From: Verrucomicrobiaceae bacterium
Lineage (GTDB): Bacteria > Verrucomicrobiota > Verrucomicrobiae > Verrucomicrobiales > Akkermansiaceae
Assembly (NCBI GenBank): GCA_003820635.1
Contig: RPOS01000176.1
Span: 1 to 5,645, forward strand
Length of the DNA: 5,645 nt
Reading direction: 5' to 3'
Position 1 is the stretch's first letter. The number at the start of each line of letters is the position of its first letter. A program made the position numbers and the translations under genes. A model generated the notes under the pieces. It was given only the letters and a program-made list of their open reading frames with translations, was not told the origin of the DNA and did not search any database. Positions 1 to 5,645 of this stretch are shown one piece after another.

Positions 1-63
1 CTCCGGCGACGCGTGCCCAGACAATCACGGAGGCGATTGGGGTTTGAAATCAGCAGGCACGTC

Positions 64-240
64 TTAGGCGCGCCCCGGCAGCGTGGCGATGAACACGGAC
101 AGACAGAGGGTTCCGGTGACAGTCTGAAGGGATAACAGGAGACATGCGAAGGGTGAAACGGGAAGTGTTACCCCGTAGCCAGTGGTCGTGAGAGTGGTGA
201 AGGAAATCGCTTGCGGCGACAGATCACAAGTTTCGAGGAA
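64..240 (-). pseudogene. Potassium channel pore fragment (Ion_trans_2-like), probable remnant
   Basis: Read on the minus strand, the last ~59 codons before a TAA stop at 64-66 resemble the C-terminal pore module of two-TM K+ channels: a pore helix (SFTTLTT), the selectivity filter TTTGYG (172-189), then 'PVSPFA' and a hydrophobic inner helix ending 'LSVFIATL'. Such proteins conduct K+ across the cytoplasmic membrane. The usual Asp after GYG is Val here, and the segment before the filter looks two residues short compared with the common '(Y/F)FSF-TTLTT-GYGD' pattern. The frame stays open to about 402, but those residues are polar, Gly/Pro/Arg-rich and contain no first transmembrane helix; the other two minus frames supply none that is convincing either. 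I therefore infer a 5'-truncated or decayed gene. The motif match is clear; whether it is expressed is unknown. A very short intact protein is less likely. Confidence 0.5.
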
Positions 241-428
241 TCGACCAGTCCACCCGGATCCTCCGGTTCGTGTAGTTGAGGCAATGTGTGTCCATCTCGC
301 CGCGGGCGCGGCACGAAAAGATAAACAAGAATTTGCCACCATGCCGCTTTGAAAGAATGGCGGATTTCCGCCTTGATCAAAACAGCCCTTTAGACCACCC
401 AACTATTTCCCTAACTAATTACCCAACC
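241..428. other. Non-coding leader region of the Bat operon
   Basis: This stretch lies between the channel remnant and the MoxR start. It is less GC-rich than the genes, especially the last 30 bases (CTAACTAATTACCC). The moxR frame is open back to a TTG at 276, but the codons before 429 encode nothing resembling the MoxR N-terminus. The operon promoter must lie here or further upstream; I tested several -35/-10 pairings (for example TTTAGA 389-394 with the AT-rich patch at 412-420) and none is good enough to call. A short inverted repeat CCGGA-TCC-TCCGG lies at 254-266. No RNA gene or terminator with a T-tract is visible. Confidence 0.5.
359..380. promoter_or_regulatory. Perfect hairpin next to an 8-bp palindrome; possible operator or 5'-UTR structure
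   Basis: GGCGGA-TT-TCCGCC (359-372) is a perfect inverted repeat, realistically a 5-bp all-GC stem with an ATTT loop. It is followed without a gap by the palindrome TTGATCAA (373-380). The pair lies about 50-70 bases before the moxR start, where an operator or a transcript leader hairpin would sit. There is no T-run after it on the plus strand. On the minus strand the following ATTCTTTC is only weakly T-rich, so an intrinsic terminator is unlikely. The function is inferred from position only. Confidence 0.3.
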
Positions 429-1430
429 ATGACCCACGAAACCCAACCTCAACCCGCCGACGCAGAGGCGCTGGTGCGCGAAGCCTCACACTGGATCCAC
501 CCGCTCCGCAGTGATATCGGCCGTTATCTGATTGGCCAGAATGATCTGGTGGACCGCCTGCTGGTCTCCCTGATGGTGAAAGGCCACATCCTGCTGGAAG
601 GCGTGCCCGGCCTGGCGAAAACCCTCGCCCTCAAAACACTGGCCTCGCTCGTGAACGCGAAGTTCAACCGCATCCAGTTCACCCCGGACATGCTGCCGGC
701 GGACATCGTCGGCACTGAAATTTACGACCCCCGGGAAGCGCGCTTCCGCGTGAAACACGGCCCGGTTTTCGCCAATTTCATCCTGGCCGATGAAATCAAC
801 CGCGCGCCGGCCAAGGTGCAAAGCGCGTTGCTTGAGGCAATGCAGGAAAAGCAGGTGACCATCGGAGAGCAGACCTTCCCGTTGCCCGCGCCATTCTTTG
901 TTCTCGCCACCCAGAATCCTCTCGAACAAGAGGGCACCTATCCACTGCCCGAAGCACAACTCGACCGCTTCATGATGAAGGTGGTCATGGACTACCCGAC
1001 CGAAGAAGAGGAACTCCGGGTGCTCGATCTGGCCGGCACCACCGAGGAATTGCCACTGCCTGCCCCGGTCGTCAGCATTGAATCGATCCAACAGGCGCGC
1101 AACGTGGTCAACAGCCTGTATCTCGATGAAAAAGTGAAACGCTACATCGTGCGGCTGGTGCATGCGACCCGCCGGCCGGTGGATTTCGGCATCCACATCG
1201 CGCCGCTCATCCGGGTGGGCGCCTCGCCGCGGGCGACGATCAATCTGGCGCTCGCCAGCCGTGCCCATGCGTTCCTCGAAGGCCGCGCCTATGTCACTCC
1301 GCATGATGTGAAAAACATCGCCATGGACGTGCTCCGCCACCGTGTGACGGTCACCTACGAGGCGGAAGCCGAAGGCCTCGACAGCGAGCGGATCATCGCC
1401 CGCATCCTCGATGAACTGCCGGTGCCATGA
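429..1430 (+). CDS. moxR: MoxR-family AAA+ ATPase
   Basis: This is a 333-residue cytoplasmic AAA+ ATPase of the MoxR family, which works with vWA-domain proteins as a chaperone-like remodelling or activating factor. Visible motifs in order: Walker A GVPGLAKT (58-65), Walker B FILADEIN (117-124), sensor 1 ATQNP (160-164), an arginine-finger region EAQLDRF (175-181), and sensor 2 GASPRAT (264-270) in the helical lid. Length is normal for the family. I chose the ATG at 429 because MoxR similarity begins a few residues later ('RSDIGRYLIGQ'); extending to the TTG at 276 or the ATG at 357 adds a tail of no family character. No Shine-Dalgarno sequence precedes 429. It is the first gene of the operon and its stop overlaps the next start in ATGA (1427-1430). 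All catalytic motifs are intact. Family assignment is near certain; the specific client, presumably the downstream vWA proteins, is inferred. Confidence 0.95.
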   Translation: MTHETQPQPADAEALVREASHWIHPLRSDIGRYLIGQNDLVDRLLVSLMVKGHILLEGVPGLAKTLALKTLASLVNAKFNRIQFTPDMLPADIVGTEIYDPREARFRVKHGPVFANFILADEINRAPAKVQSALLEAMQEKQVTIGEQTFPLPAPFFVLATQNPLEQEGTYPLPEAQLDRFMMKVVMDYPTEEEELRVLDLAGTTEELPLPAPVVSIESIQQARNVVNSLYLDEKVKRYIVRLVHATRRPVDFGIHIAPLIRVGASPRATINLALASRAHAFLEGRAYVTPHDVKNIAMDVLRHRVTVTYEAEAEGLDSERIIARILDELPVP

Positions 1431-2374
1431 TCGCGCGAAAAGCCAGCACGCCTGTCAGCGTTCAGGACGAGGCCCGCGCGGCGGAAATCCTCGGCCGCGT
1501 CCGCCGCATGGAGGTACGCACCAACCGTTTGGTCGATGACTCGCTGGCAGGCCGCTATGCCAGCGTCTTCAAGGGGCGCGGTATGGACTTCGACCGCGTG
1601 CGCAACTACGTGCCGGGCGATGATGTTAGAACGATCGACTGGAATGTCACCGCGCGCACCGGTGAGGCACATGTGAAACTTTTCACCGAAGAACGCGAAC
1701 TCACGATCCTTCTCATGATCGACATCAGCGCGTCTTCGGACTTCGGTTCGGTGCCGGATTCCAAGCGCGAACTCGCCGCCGAGGCCGCCGGCGTGCTAGC
1801 AGCATCGGCCATTCGCAACCGCGACAAGGTGGGTTTGATCCTTTTCAGCGATGCCGTTGAGTTATACATTCCGCCGGGGAAAGGCCGGACACATATCATG
1901 CGGCTGATCCGCGAGACATTGTTTTTCCAGCCCGCCAGCGCCGGCACGGATATCTCCAAAGCCCTGGATTTCGTCAACCAGGTGACCCACCGCAGATCGG
2001 TGGTGTTCCTGGTCTCGGATTTCTGTCTTGGAGAGCCGCAGGAAGAGCGACTGAAGCTACTGCGCAACAAGCTGCAAACCACCAACCGGCGGCATGATGT
2101 GATTGCCGTCTCGGTCACCGATCCGCGCGAGGAATCGCTGCCGGATGTCGGCCGCGTGCTCATCGAGGACGCGGAAAACCAGCAGGTCGTCGAGATCGAT
2201 ACCGGCAGCGCCAAAGTGCGCGATGCCTACGCCAAGGCCTCCCGCGCCCGCCGCGAACGAACCGCCGGCCGCATCCGCTCGCTCGGCGTGGATTTGTTAG
2301 AGTTTGTCAATGGCGAGAACTGGCTGCCCGGGTTGATGAGCTTTTTCCGCAACCGCCGCCAACGCTCCGGCTGA
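1427..2374 (+). CDS. DUF58 family protein with vWA-like fold
   Basis: This 315-residue protein has the DUF58 signature YVPGDDVRTIDWN (61-73), followed by 'FTEERELTILLMIDIS', where a vWA-like fold begins. MIDAS-type metal-binding residues look complete: D99-x-S101-x-S103, Thr174 in GTDIS, and Asp198 in VSDF. It has no signal peptide and no clear transmembrane helix, so it should be cytoplasmic or peripheral. DUF58 genes typically lie directly after moxR, and their products are regarded as partners of the ATPase. The start codon overlaps the moxR stop by four bases, which suggests translational coupling; no Shine-Dalgarno is seen. The C-terminus (GLMSFFRNRRQRSG) is short and basic. Two copies of the heptamer TGTTAGA fall inside the gene (1624-1630 and 2295-2301), in different reading frames. 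Family call is secure; the molecular role is not established. Confidence 0.93.
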   Translation: MIARKASTPVSVQDEARAAEILGRVRRMEVRTNRLVDDSLAGRYASVFKGRGMDFDRVRNYVPGDDVRTIDWNVTARTGEAHVKLFTEERELTILLMIDISASSDFGSVPDSKRELAAEAAGVLAASAIRNRDKVGLILFSDAVELYIPPGKGRTHIMRLIRETLFFQPASAGTDISKALDFVNQVTHRRSVVFLVSDFCLGEPQEERLKLLRNKLQTTNRRHDVIAVSVTDPREESLPDVGRVLIEDAENQQVVEIDTGSAKVRDAYAKASRARRERTAGRIRSLGVDLLEFVNGENWLPGLMSFFRNRRQRSG

Positions 2375-2390
2375 ATCCCTGATTTCCACG

Positions 2391-2987
2391 ATGTTTCATT
2401 TCCGTTCCATTTTCTGGCGATCCATCGCGCTCGGATGCTTGTCCACCACTGTCATCCACGGCCAGCCCGCCGAAGATGACATCCGCGGCCCCAAGCCGCT
2501 GGTGGATATCCCGGAGCCCGGAAAATTTCCGGTTGTGCTGTGGGCCTTGATCGCGGGCGTGGTGCTGCTGCTCGCCATCGCCGCGTTCCTGTGGAGGCGC
2601 CATGCGCGCAGCAAGCGGCTCAGAAGTCCGCGGGAAATCGCCCTCGCATCGCTGGCCGAGTTGGAGGCAGGCCGTGAAGTGATGACCGCCGAATCCTTCG
2701 CCAACCGCGCCGCGCAAACCGTGAGACAATACATTTCCGACCGCTTCGACATCGCCGCGCCACGCCGGACCACCGAGGAATTCCTGCGCGATCTAACTGC
2801 GGACCCGGCATCGCCGCTCACCGACAAGTGCGATCATCTGCGTGGATTCCTGAAATCCTGCGACCTTGCGAAATTCGCGGGCCGCGAGATTGATCTCACG
2901 CACCGCGCCGAACTCGTGCAAGCGGCACGCGGATTCATCGAGGCCACCGCCTCATCATCCAAACCGGAGAGTTCCACGAAGCCATGA
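2391..2987 (+). CDS. Small signal-peptide/one-TM protein of the Bat operon (DUF4381- or BatD-C-terminus-like)
   Basis: The 198-residue product has a probable signal peptide (about 1-24, basic start then 'SIALGCLSTTVIHG'), a short Pro-rich stretch (DIRGPKPLVDIPEPG, 30-44), one strong transmembrane helix (about 47-67) ending in the stop-transfer cluster WRRHARSKR, and a cytoplasmic helical domain (80-185) containing 'RRTTEEFL' (125-132). That layout and the TTEEFL-type motif resemble small membrane proteins found in Bat operons and the C-terminal part of BatD; DUF4381 is my best family guess but I cannot confirm it. Cys16 lies in a poor lipobox, so I do not call a lipoprotein. The start lies 16 bases after the DUF58 stop, without a Shine-Dalgarno, and the stop overlaps batA by four bases. 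The C-terminal ten residues (SSSKPESSTKP) are low complexity. It may tether the cytoplasmic MoxR/DUF58 partners to the membrane; this is inference. Confidence 0.85.
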   Translation: MFHFRSIFWRSIALGCLSTTVIHGQPAEDDIRGPKPLVDIPEPGKFPVVLWALIAGVVLLLAIAAFLWRRHARSKRLRSPREIALASLAELEAGREVMTAESFANRAAQTVRQYISDRFDIAAPRRTTEEFLRDLTADPASPLTDKCDHLRGFLKSCDLAKFAGREIDLTHRAELVQAARGFIEATASSSKPESSTKP

Positions 2988-3991
2988 CCGGGAGTTTTCA
3001 ATTCATGCGTCCGGAGTTTCTTTGGCTGCTGTTGTTGCTGCCGGTTCTTGCGTTCTGGCGCGCGCGCTGGGGGCGGTCGGTGGCCGTCCGCATGCCGTCC
3101 ACGGCAGACGCGCGCAGCGTTGGTGCCCGGCCGCGCTCGATGGTCGGCGGGTTTTTGTTGTTCCTCGGATTGCTTTCATTCGCCTTGCTCGTCACCGCTC
3201 TGGCACGGCCGCGCCTCGGCAAAGGGTCCAGCGAGATTGAGGCCAGCGGAATTGATATCGTCCTGGCCATCGATGTCTCCGGCTCGATGGAAGCCCACGA
3301 TTTCAAACTCCAAGGCCAACCGGTCAACCGCCTGGAAATGGTCAAGCAGGTGGTCGGAAAATTCATCACCGCGCGGCCCAACGACCGGCTCGGCATGGTT
3401 GGCTTCGCCGGTCGCCCGTATCTGGTGAGCCCGCTGACCTCGGATCACACCTGGCTTGACGACCGCCTCCGCGACCTGCAGATGGGCCAGGTCGAGGACG
3501 GCACCGCAATCGGCTCGGCGCTTGCCTCGGCGGTGGGCTATCTGCGCAAGTCGGATGCCAAATCACGGATCATCATCCTGCTCACCGACGGGGTGAACAA
3601 CGCCGGAGCCGTCAATCCGCTCACTGCCGCCGAGGCCGCCAAGGCGCTGGGCATCCGGGTTTATACCATCGGCGTCGGCACGCATGGCGACGCTCCCGTG
3701 CCGGTGAAAGACGCCTTCGGTCGCACACACATGCAGATGATGAAGGTGGAGATCGACGAGGAAATGCTCCGCGAAGTGGCCGCCGCCACCGGTGGGCAAT
3801 CGTTCCGCGCGACCGACACGGACTCGCTTGAGCGTATCTACGAATCGATCAACCAACTTGAAACCACCACCCGCAAGATGAAACAGTTCCAACAGTATGA
3901 TGAACTTTTCCTGTGGTTCCTCGTTCCCGGCCTCGGACTCCTTTTGTTAGAAACCATCCTCACCCAAACCCGCTTCAGGCGGCTTCCCTGA
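2984..3991 (+). CDS. batA: BatA-type vWA-domain membrane protein
   Basis: The 335-residue protein has the Bat layout: a hydrophobic N-terminal helix (about 11-25), a second helix (about 54-75), a vWA domain from about residue 90 to 290, and a C-terminal transmembrane helix (about 308-325). The MIDAS metal site is complete: D97-x-S99-x-S101 (DVSGS), Thr174 in GTAIGSAL, and Asp202 in TDG. Such domains bind protein ligands through a divalent metal. A short insert (about 105-113) lies between the MIDAS loop and 'NRLEMVKQVV'. The start overlaps the previous stop as ATGA (2984-2987); GGAGAG at 2966-2971 lies 12 bases away, too far to be a good ribosome site. Met8 at 3005 is an alternative start, but the upstream codons suit the family. 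The TGTTAGA heptamer occurs at 3945-3951 in the last transmembrane helix. batA versus batB is assigned by order. It is a probable target of the MoxR ATPase. Confidence 0.92.
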   Translation: MTGSFQFMRPEFLWLLLLLPVLAFWRARWGRSVAVRMPSTADARSVGARPRSMVGGFLLFLGLLSFALLVTALARPRLGKGSSEIEASGIDIVLAIDVSGSMEAHDFKLQGQPVNRLEMVKQVVGKFITARPNDRLGMVGFAGRPYLVSPLTSDHTWLDDRLRDLQMGQVEDGTAIGSALASAVGYLRKSDAKSRIIILLTDGVNNAGAVNPLTAAEAAKALGIRVYTIGVGTHGDAPVPVKDAFGRTHMQMMKVEIDEEMLREVAAATGGQSFRATDTDSLERIYESINQLETTTRKMKQFQQYDELFLWFLVPGLGLLLLETILTQTRFRRLP

Positions 3992-4003
3992 TACCGCGCC
4001 ATC

Positions 4004-5645
4004 ATGGACGACTCCACCCTGCAATTTGCCAATCCGATTTGGATCTTCGTCGGCCTGCTGGTCTGCGCCGGCATGGTCGCGGTATTCATCCGCTTCGACC
4101 GCCGTCGCGAGGCGGATCTGGCGAAGCTGATCCACCCGCGCTTCCGCGAGCGGCTTGCCGTCGGCGTTTCCCCGCGGCTGCGGCTTTTCAAGCGCGTCCT
4201 GTGGCTGCTTGCGGTGTGGCTGCTGTTCGTCGCCATCGCCCGGCCGCAGAAAGGCTACGAATGGAATGAGGTGAAACGCCGGGGCATCGACATCCTGTTT
4301 GCCGTGGACACCTCGCGCAGCATGCTGGCGGAGGATCTTTCGCCCAATCGACTGGAACGCGCGCGACTCGGGATCATCGATTTTGTCGATCGCCTTGAGG
4401 GCGACCGGGTCGGGCTGATCCCCTTTGCCGGCAGTGCCTTCGCACTTTGCCCGCTGACTCTTGATTACGATGCCTTCCATGAATCGCTAGCCGCGCTGGA
4501 CACCGACATCATCCCCCGCCAGGGCACCAACATCGCCAGCGCGATCGAGGAGGCGGCCCGCTTGTTTGACGAGCAGGGAAACAACCACCGGGTGCTGATC
4601 CTGATCACCGACGGCGAGGACTTGGAGGGATCGGTGGTGGATGTGGCGAAGGCCGCCGCGGAGAATGGCATGACGATTCACACTGTCGGCGTGGGGAGTC
4701 CGGAGGGGGCGACCATTCCTGTTAGACTTCCGAACGGTCGTGCCGAACAACTCCGCGATGCGGAGGGCAGGGTGGTCCGCACTGCGCTGGATGAAACCAC
4801 CTTGAAGAAAATTGCCGAGGTCACCGGTGGCATCCATGTCGCGCTGGGGCGTGGGGCGGAGGGGCTCAACACGATCTATCAGGAACGCCTGCGGCTGATT
4901 CCCAAGAGCGAGTTGGAGCAGCGGATGGAGCGGATTCCGCTGGAGCGCTACGAGTGGCCGCTCGGCCTGGCGGTGATTTTGTTGTTGATCGAGTTTTTCA
5001 CGAGCGACCGCCGCAAGACGGGTAAAGCCCGCGCGCTGCCGAAATTCGCGGCGGTTCTGGCGGGCATCTTCACCGCATCCGGGGCCATGGATGCCCGCGC
5101 GGACGAGGCGGACCCGCGGAAGATCTACAATCAGGGAACCCAAGCCTACCTCGAAGGGGATTTCGCCACGGCCGGCGAGACACTCCGTGCATCGCTCAAA
5201 ACCCGCGATTTGAAACTTCAACAACAGTCGTATTACAACTTGGGGAACACCTTGTATCGGACGGGCCAGAAGACCTTGGAGAAGGAGCCGCAATCCACCA
5301 TCAAATCATGGGAGGAGGCGATCAAGGCCTATGAGGATTCCCTGGCGCTGGATCCGGACGACGCGAATGCGCTCTTCAACAAGGAGCTTGTCACGCGCAA
5401 GTTGGAGGAGCTGAAGAAGCAACAAGAGCAGAACGAGGATAAGCAAGAAGACAAAGAGAACAAAGAGGATCAGCAACAGGACCAACAGGACCAACAGGAC
5501 CAACAGGACCAGCAGGACCAGCAGGACCAGCAGGACCAGCAGGACCAGCAGGACCAGCAGGACCAGCAAGATCAGCAAGATCAGCAAGACCCACAGGACG
5601 GCAAGGAATCCGGCAAGGAACCGCAGGAAAAGGGCGAGGAATCCA
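4004..5645 (+). CDS. batB: BatB-type vWA protein fused to a BatC-like TPR domain, 3' end outside window
   Basis: The frame opens at ATG 4004, 12 bases after batA, and is still open at the window edge after 547 codons. Residues 1-332 form a BatB unit: transmembrane helices at about 11-29 and 64-79, a vWA domain with a full MIDAS (D102-x-S104-x-S106, Thr175 in GTNIA, Asp203 in TDGED), and a helix at about 319-332. Many Bat operons keep BatC as a separate TPR gene, but here no stop follows. A basic stretch (RRKTGKAR, 336-343) leads into a second hydrophobic segment (about 348-362) ending 'AMDARADEAD', which looks like a BatC signal peptide. TPR-like helices follow: 'IYNQGTQAYLEGDFATA' (374-390), 'YYNLGNTLYRTG' (410-421) and 'AYEDSLALDPDDANALFN' (442-459). 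The tail is charged coiled-coil, then Gln-Gln-Asp repeats (from 491). Inferred role: membrane vWA partner of MoxR carrying its own periplasmic interaction domain. The main caveat is the unseen C-terminus. Confidence 0.9.
   Translation, partial: MDDSTLQFANPIWIFVGLLVCAGMVAVFIRFDRRREADLAKLIHPRFRERLAVGVSPRLRLFKRVLWLLAVWLLFVAIARPQKGYEWNEVKRRGIDILFAVDTSRSMLAEDLSPNRLERARLGIIDFVDRLEGDRVGLIPFAGSAFALCPLTLDYDAFHESLAALDTDIIPRQGTNIASAIEEAARLFDEQGNNHRVLILITDGEDLEGSVVDVAKAAAENGMTIHTVGVGSPEGATIPVRLPNGRAEQLRDAEGRVVRTALDETTLKKIAEVTGGIHVALGRGAEGLNTIYQERLRLIPKSELEQRMERIPLERYEWPLGLAVILLLIEFFTSDRRKTGKARALPKFAAVLAGIFTASGAMDARADEADPRKIYNQGTQAYLEGDFATAGETLRASLKTRDLKLQQQSYYNLGNTLYRTGQKTLEKEPQSTIKSWEEAIKAYEDSLALDPDDANALFNKELVTRKLEELKKQQEQNEDKQEDKENKEDQQQDQQDQQDQQDQQDQQDQQDQQDQQDQQDQQDQQDQQDPQDGKESGKEPQEKGEES
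5474..5599 (+). repeat. 9-bp coding minisatellite, 14 units (Gln-Gln-Asp repeat)
   Basis: Fourteen tandem 9-bp units lie in frame in the BatB/BatC tail. Thirteen encode Gln-Gln-Asp and the last encodes Pro-Gln-Asp. Synonymous variants come in blocks: four CAACAGGAC (5474-5509), six CAGCAGGAC (5510-5563), two CAGCAAGAT (5564-5581), one CAGCAAGAC (5582-5590) and one CCACAGGAC (5591-5599). The blocks suggest local duplication by replication slippage; because the unit is a multiple of three, copy changes keep the frame. Acidic, Gln-rich tails are common at the ends of BatC-type TPR proteins, where they probably form a flexible, hydrophilic linker. Confidence 0.97.

Noticed and set aside
254..266. 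CCGGA-TCC-TCCGG inverted repeat as a terminator
   Set aside because: It has only a 5-bp stem with no T-tract on either side; repeats this short are common in GC-rich DNA.
389..420. Possible sigma-70 promoter, TTTAGA (389-394) with an AT-rich -10 near 412-419
   Set aside because: The -35 matches 4 of 6, but the -10 candidates match poorly at a 17-base spacing, and the start would fall almost on the ATG.
276..428. N-terminal extension of MoxR from the TTG at 276 or the ATG at 357
   Set aside because: The added residues have no family similarity and the region carries the operon leader; the 333-residue form from 429 matches the usual family length.
486..1340. Long open frame (284 codons) on the minus strand opposite moxR
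   Set aside because: Its translation is His/Arg/Gln-rich without recognisable motifs and lies wholly inside a well-conserved AAA+ gene; GC-rich codon use opens such antisense frames.
5306..5587. Minus-strand frame rich in Leu/Val (LLVLLV repeats) that looks like a membrane peptide
   Set aside because: It is the antisense reading of the Gln-Gln-Asp minisatellite; any 9-bp repeat gives such a pattern. The plus frame is a continuous domain protein.
5391..5594. Minus-strand collagen-like Gly-Pro-Ala repeat
   Set aside because: It is a second antisense frame of the same 9-bp repeat, with no start signal or neighbouring domain, and it overlaps the BatB/BatC coding sequence completely.
429..5645. 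A defence-type MoxR/vWA system
   Set aside because: Gene order, DUF58, two membrane-anchored vWA proteins and a TPR module fit the ordinary chromosomal Bat operon, and no nuclease, protease effector or mobile element is visible.

Overview
The window is a GC-rich (about 60% by eye), densely packed bacterial stretch carrying a Bat-type operon (Bacteroides aerotolerance / MoxR-vWA family). Five genes on the + strand follow one another without room for a separate promoter: a MoxR AAA+ ATPase, a DUF58 protein, a small signal-peptide/one-TM protein, a BatA-type vWA membrane protein, and a BatB-type vWA protein that continues in frame into a BatC-like TPR domain and leaves the window still open. The order fits Bat operons of Verrucomicrobia, Planctomycetes, Bacteroidetes and spirochaetes. 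High GC, absent Shine-Dalgarno sequences and an Asp/Gln-rich BatC tail make a verrucomicrobial source my best guess, but this is inference.

Layout. Positions 1-63 hold nothing recognisable. Positions 64-240 on the - strand encode the pore helix, TTTGYG selectivity filter and inner helix of a K+ channel, without a visible first transmembrane helix, so probably a gene remnant. Positions 241-428 are non-coding leader for the operon, with a perfect GGCGG/CCGCC hairpin followed at once by the palindrome TTGATCAA. Genes: 429-1430, 1427-2374, 2391-2987, 2984-3991 and 4004 to beyond 5645. Two junctions are 4-base ATGA overlaps and two are gaps of 12-16 bases, so one transcript with translational coupling is likely.

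How the genes probably work together: in this family the MoxR ATPase is thought to remodel or activate vWA-domain partners. Here the partners are the soluble DUF58 protein and two membrane-anchored vWA proteins, all with intact MIDAS metal-site residues. The TPR part supplies a protein-interaction surface, probably outside the cytoplasmic membrane. The exact cellular role (envelope stress or oxidative tolerance is often proposed) is not settled.

I see no new defence or mobile system. The points most worth a second look are a heptamer, TGTTAGA, found four times on the coding strand in two reading frames; the BatB-BatC fusion with an internal signal-like segment; a 14-unit 9-bp coding minisatellite (Gln-Gln-Asp); and the K+-channel pore fragment.
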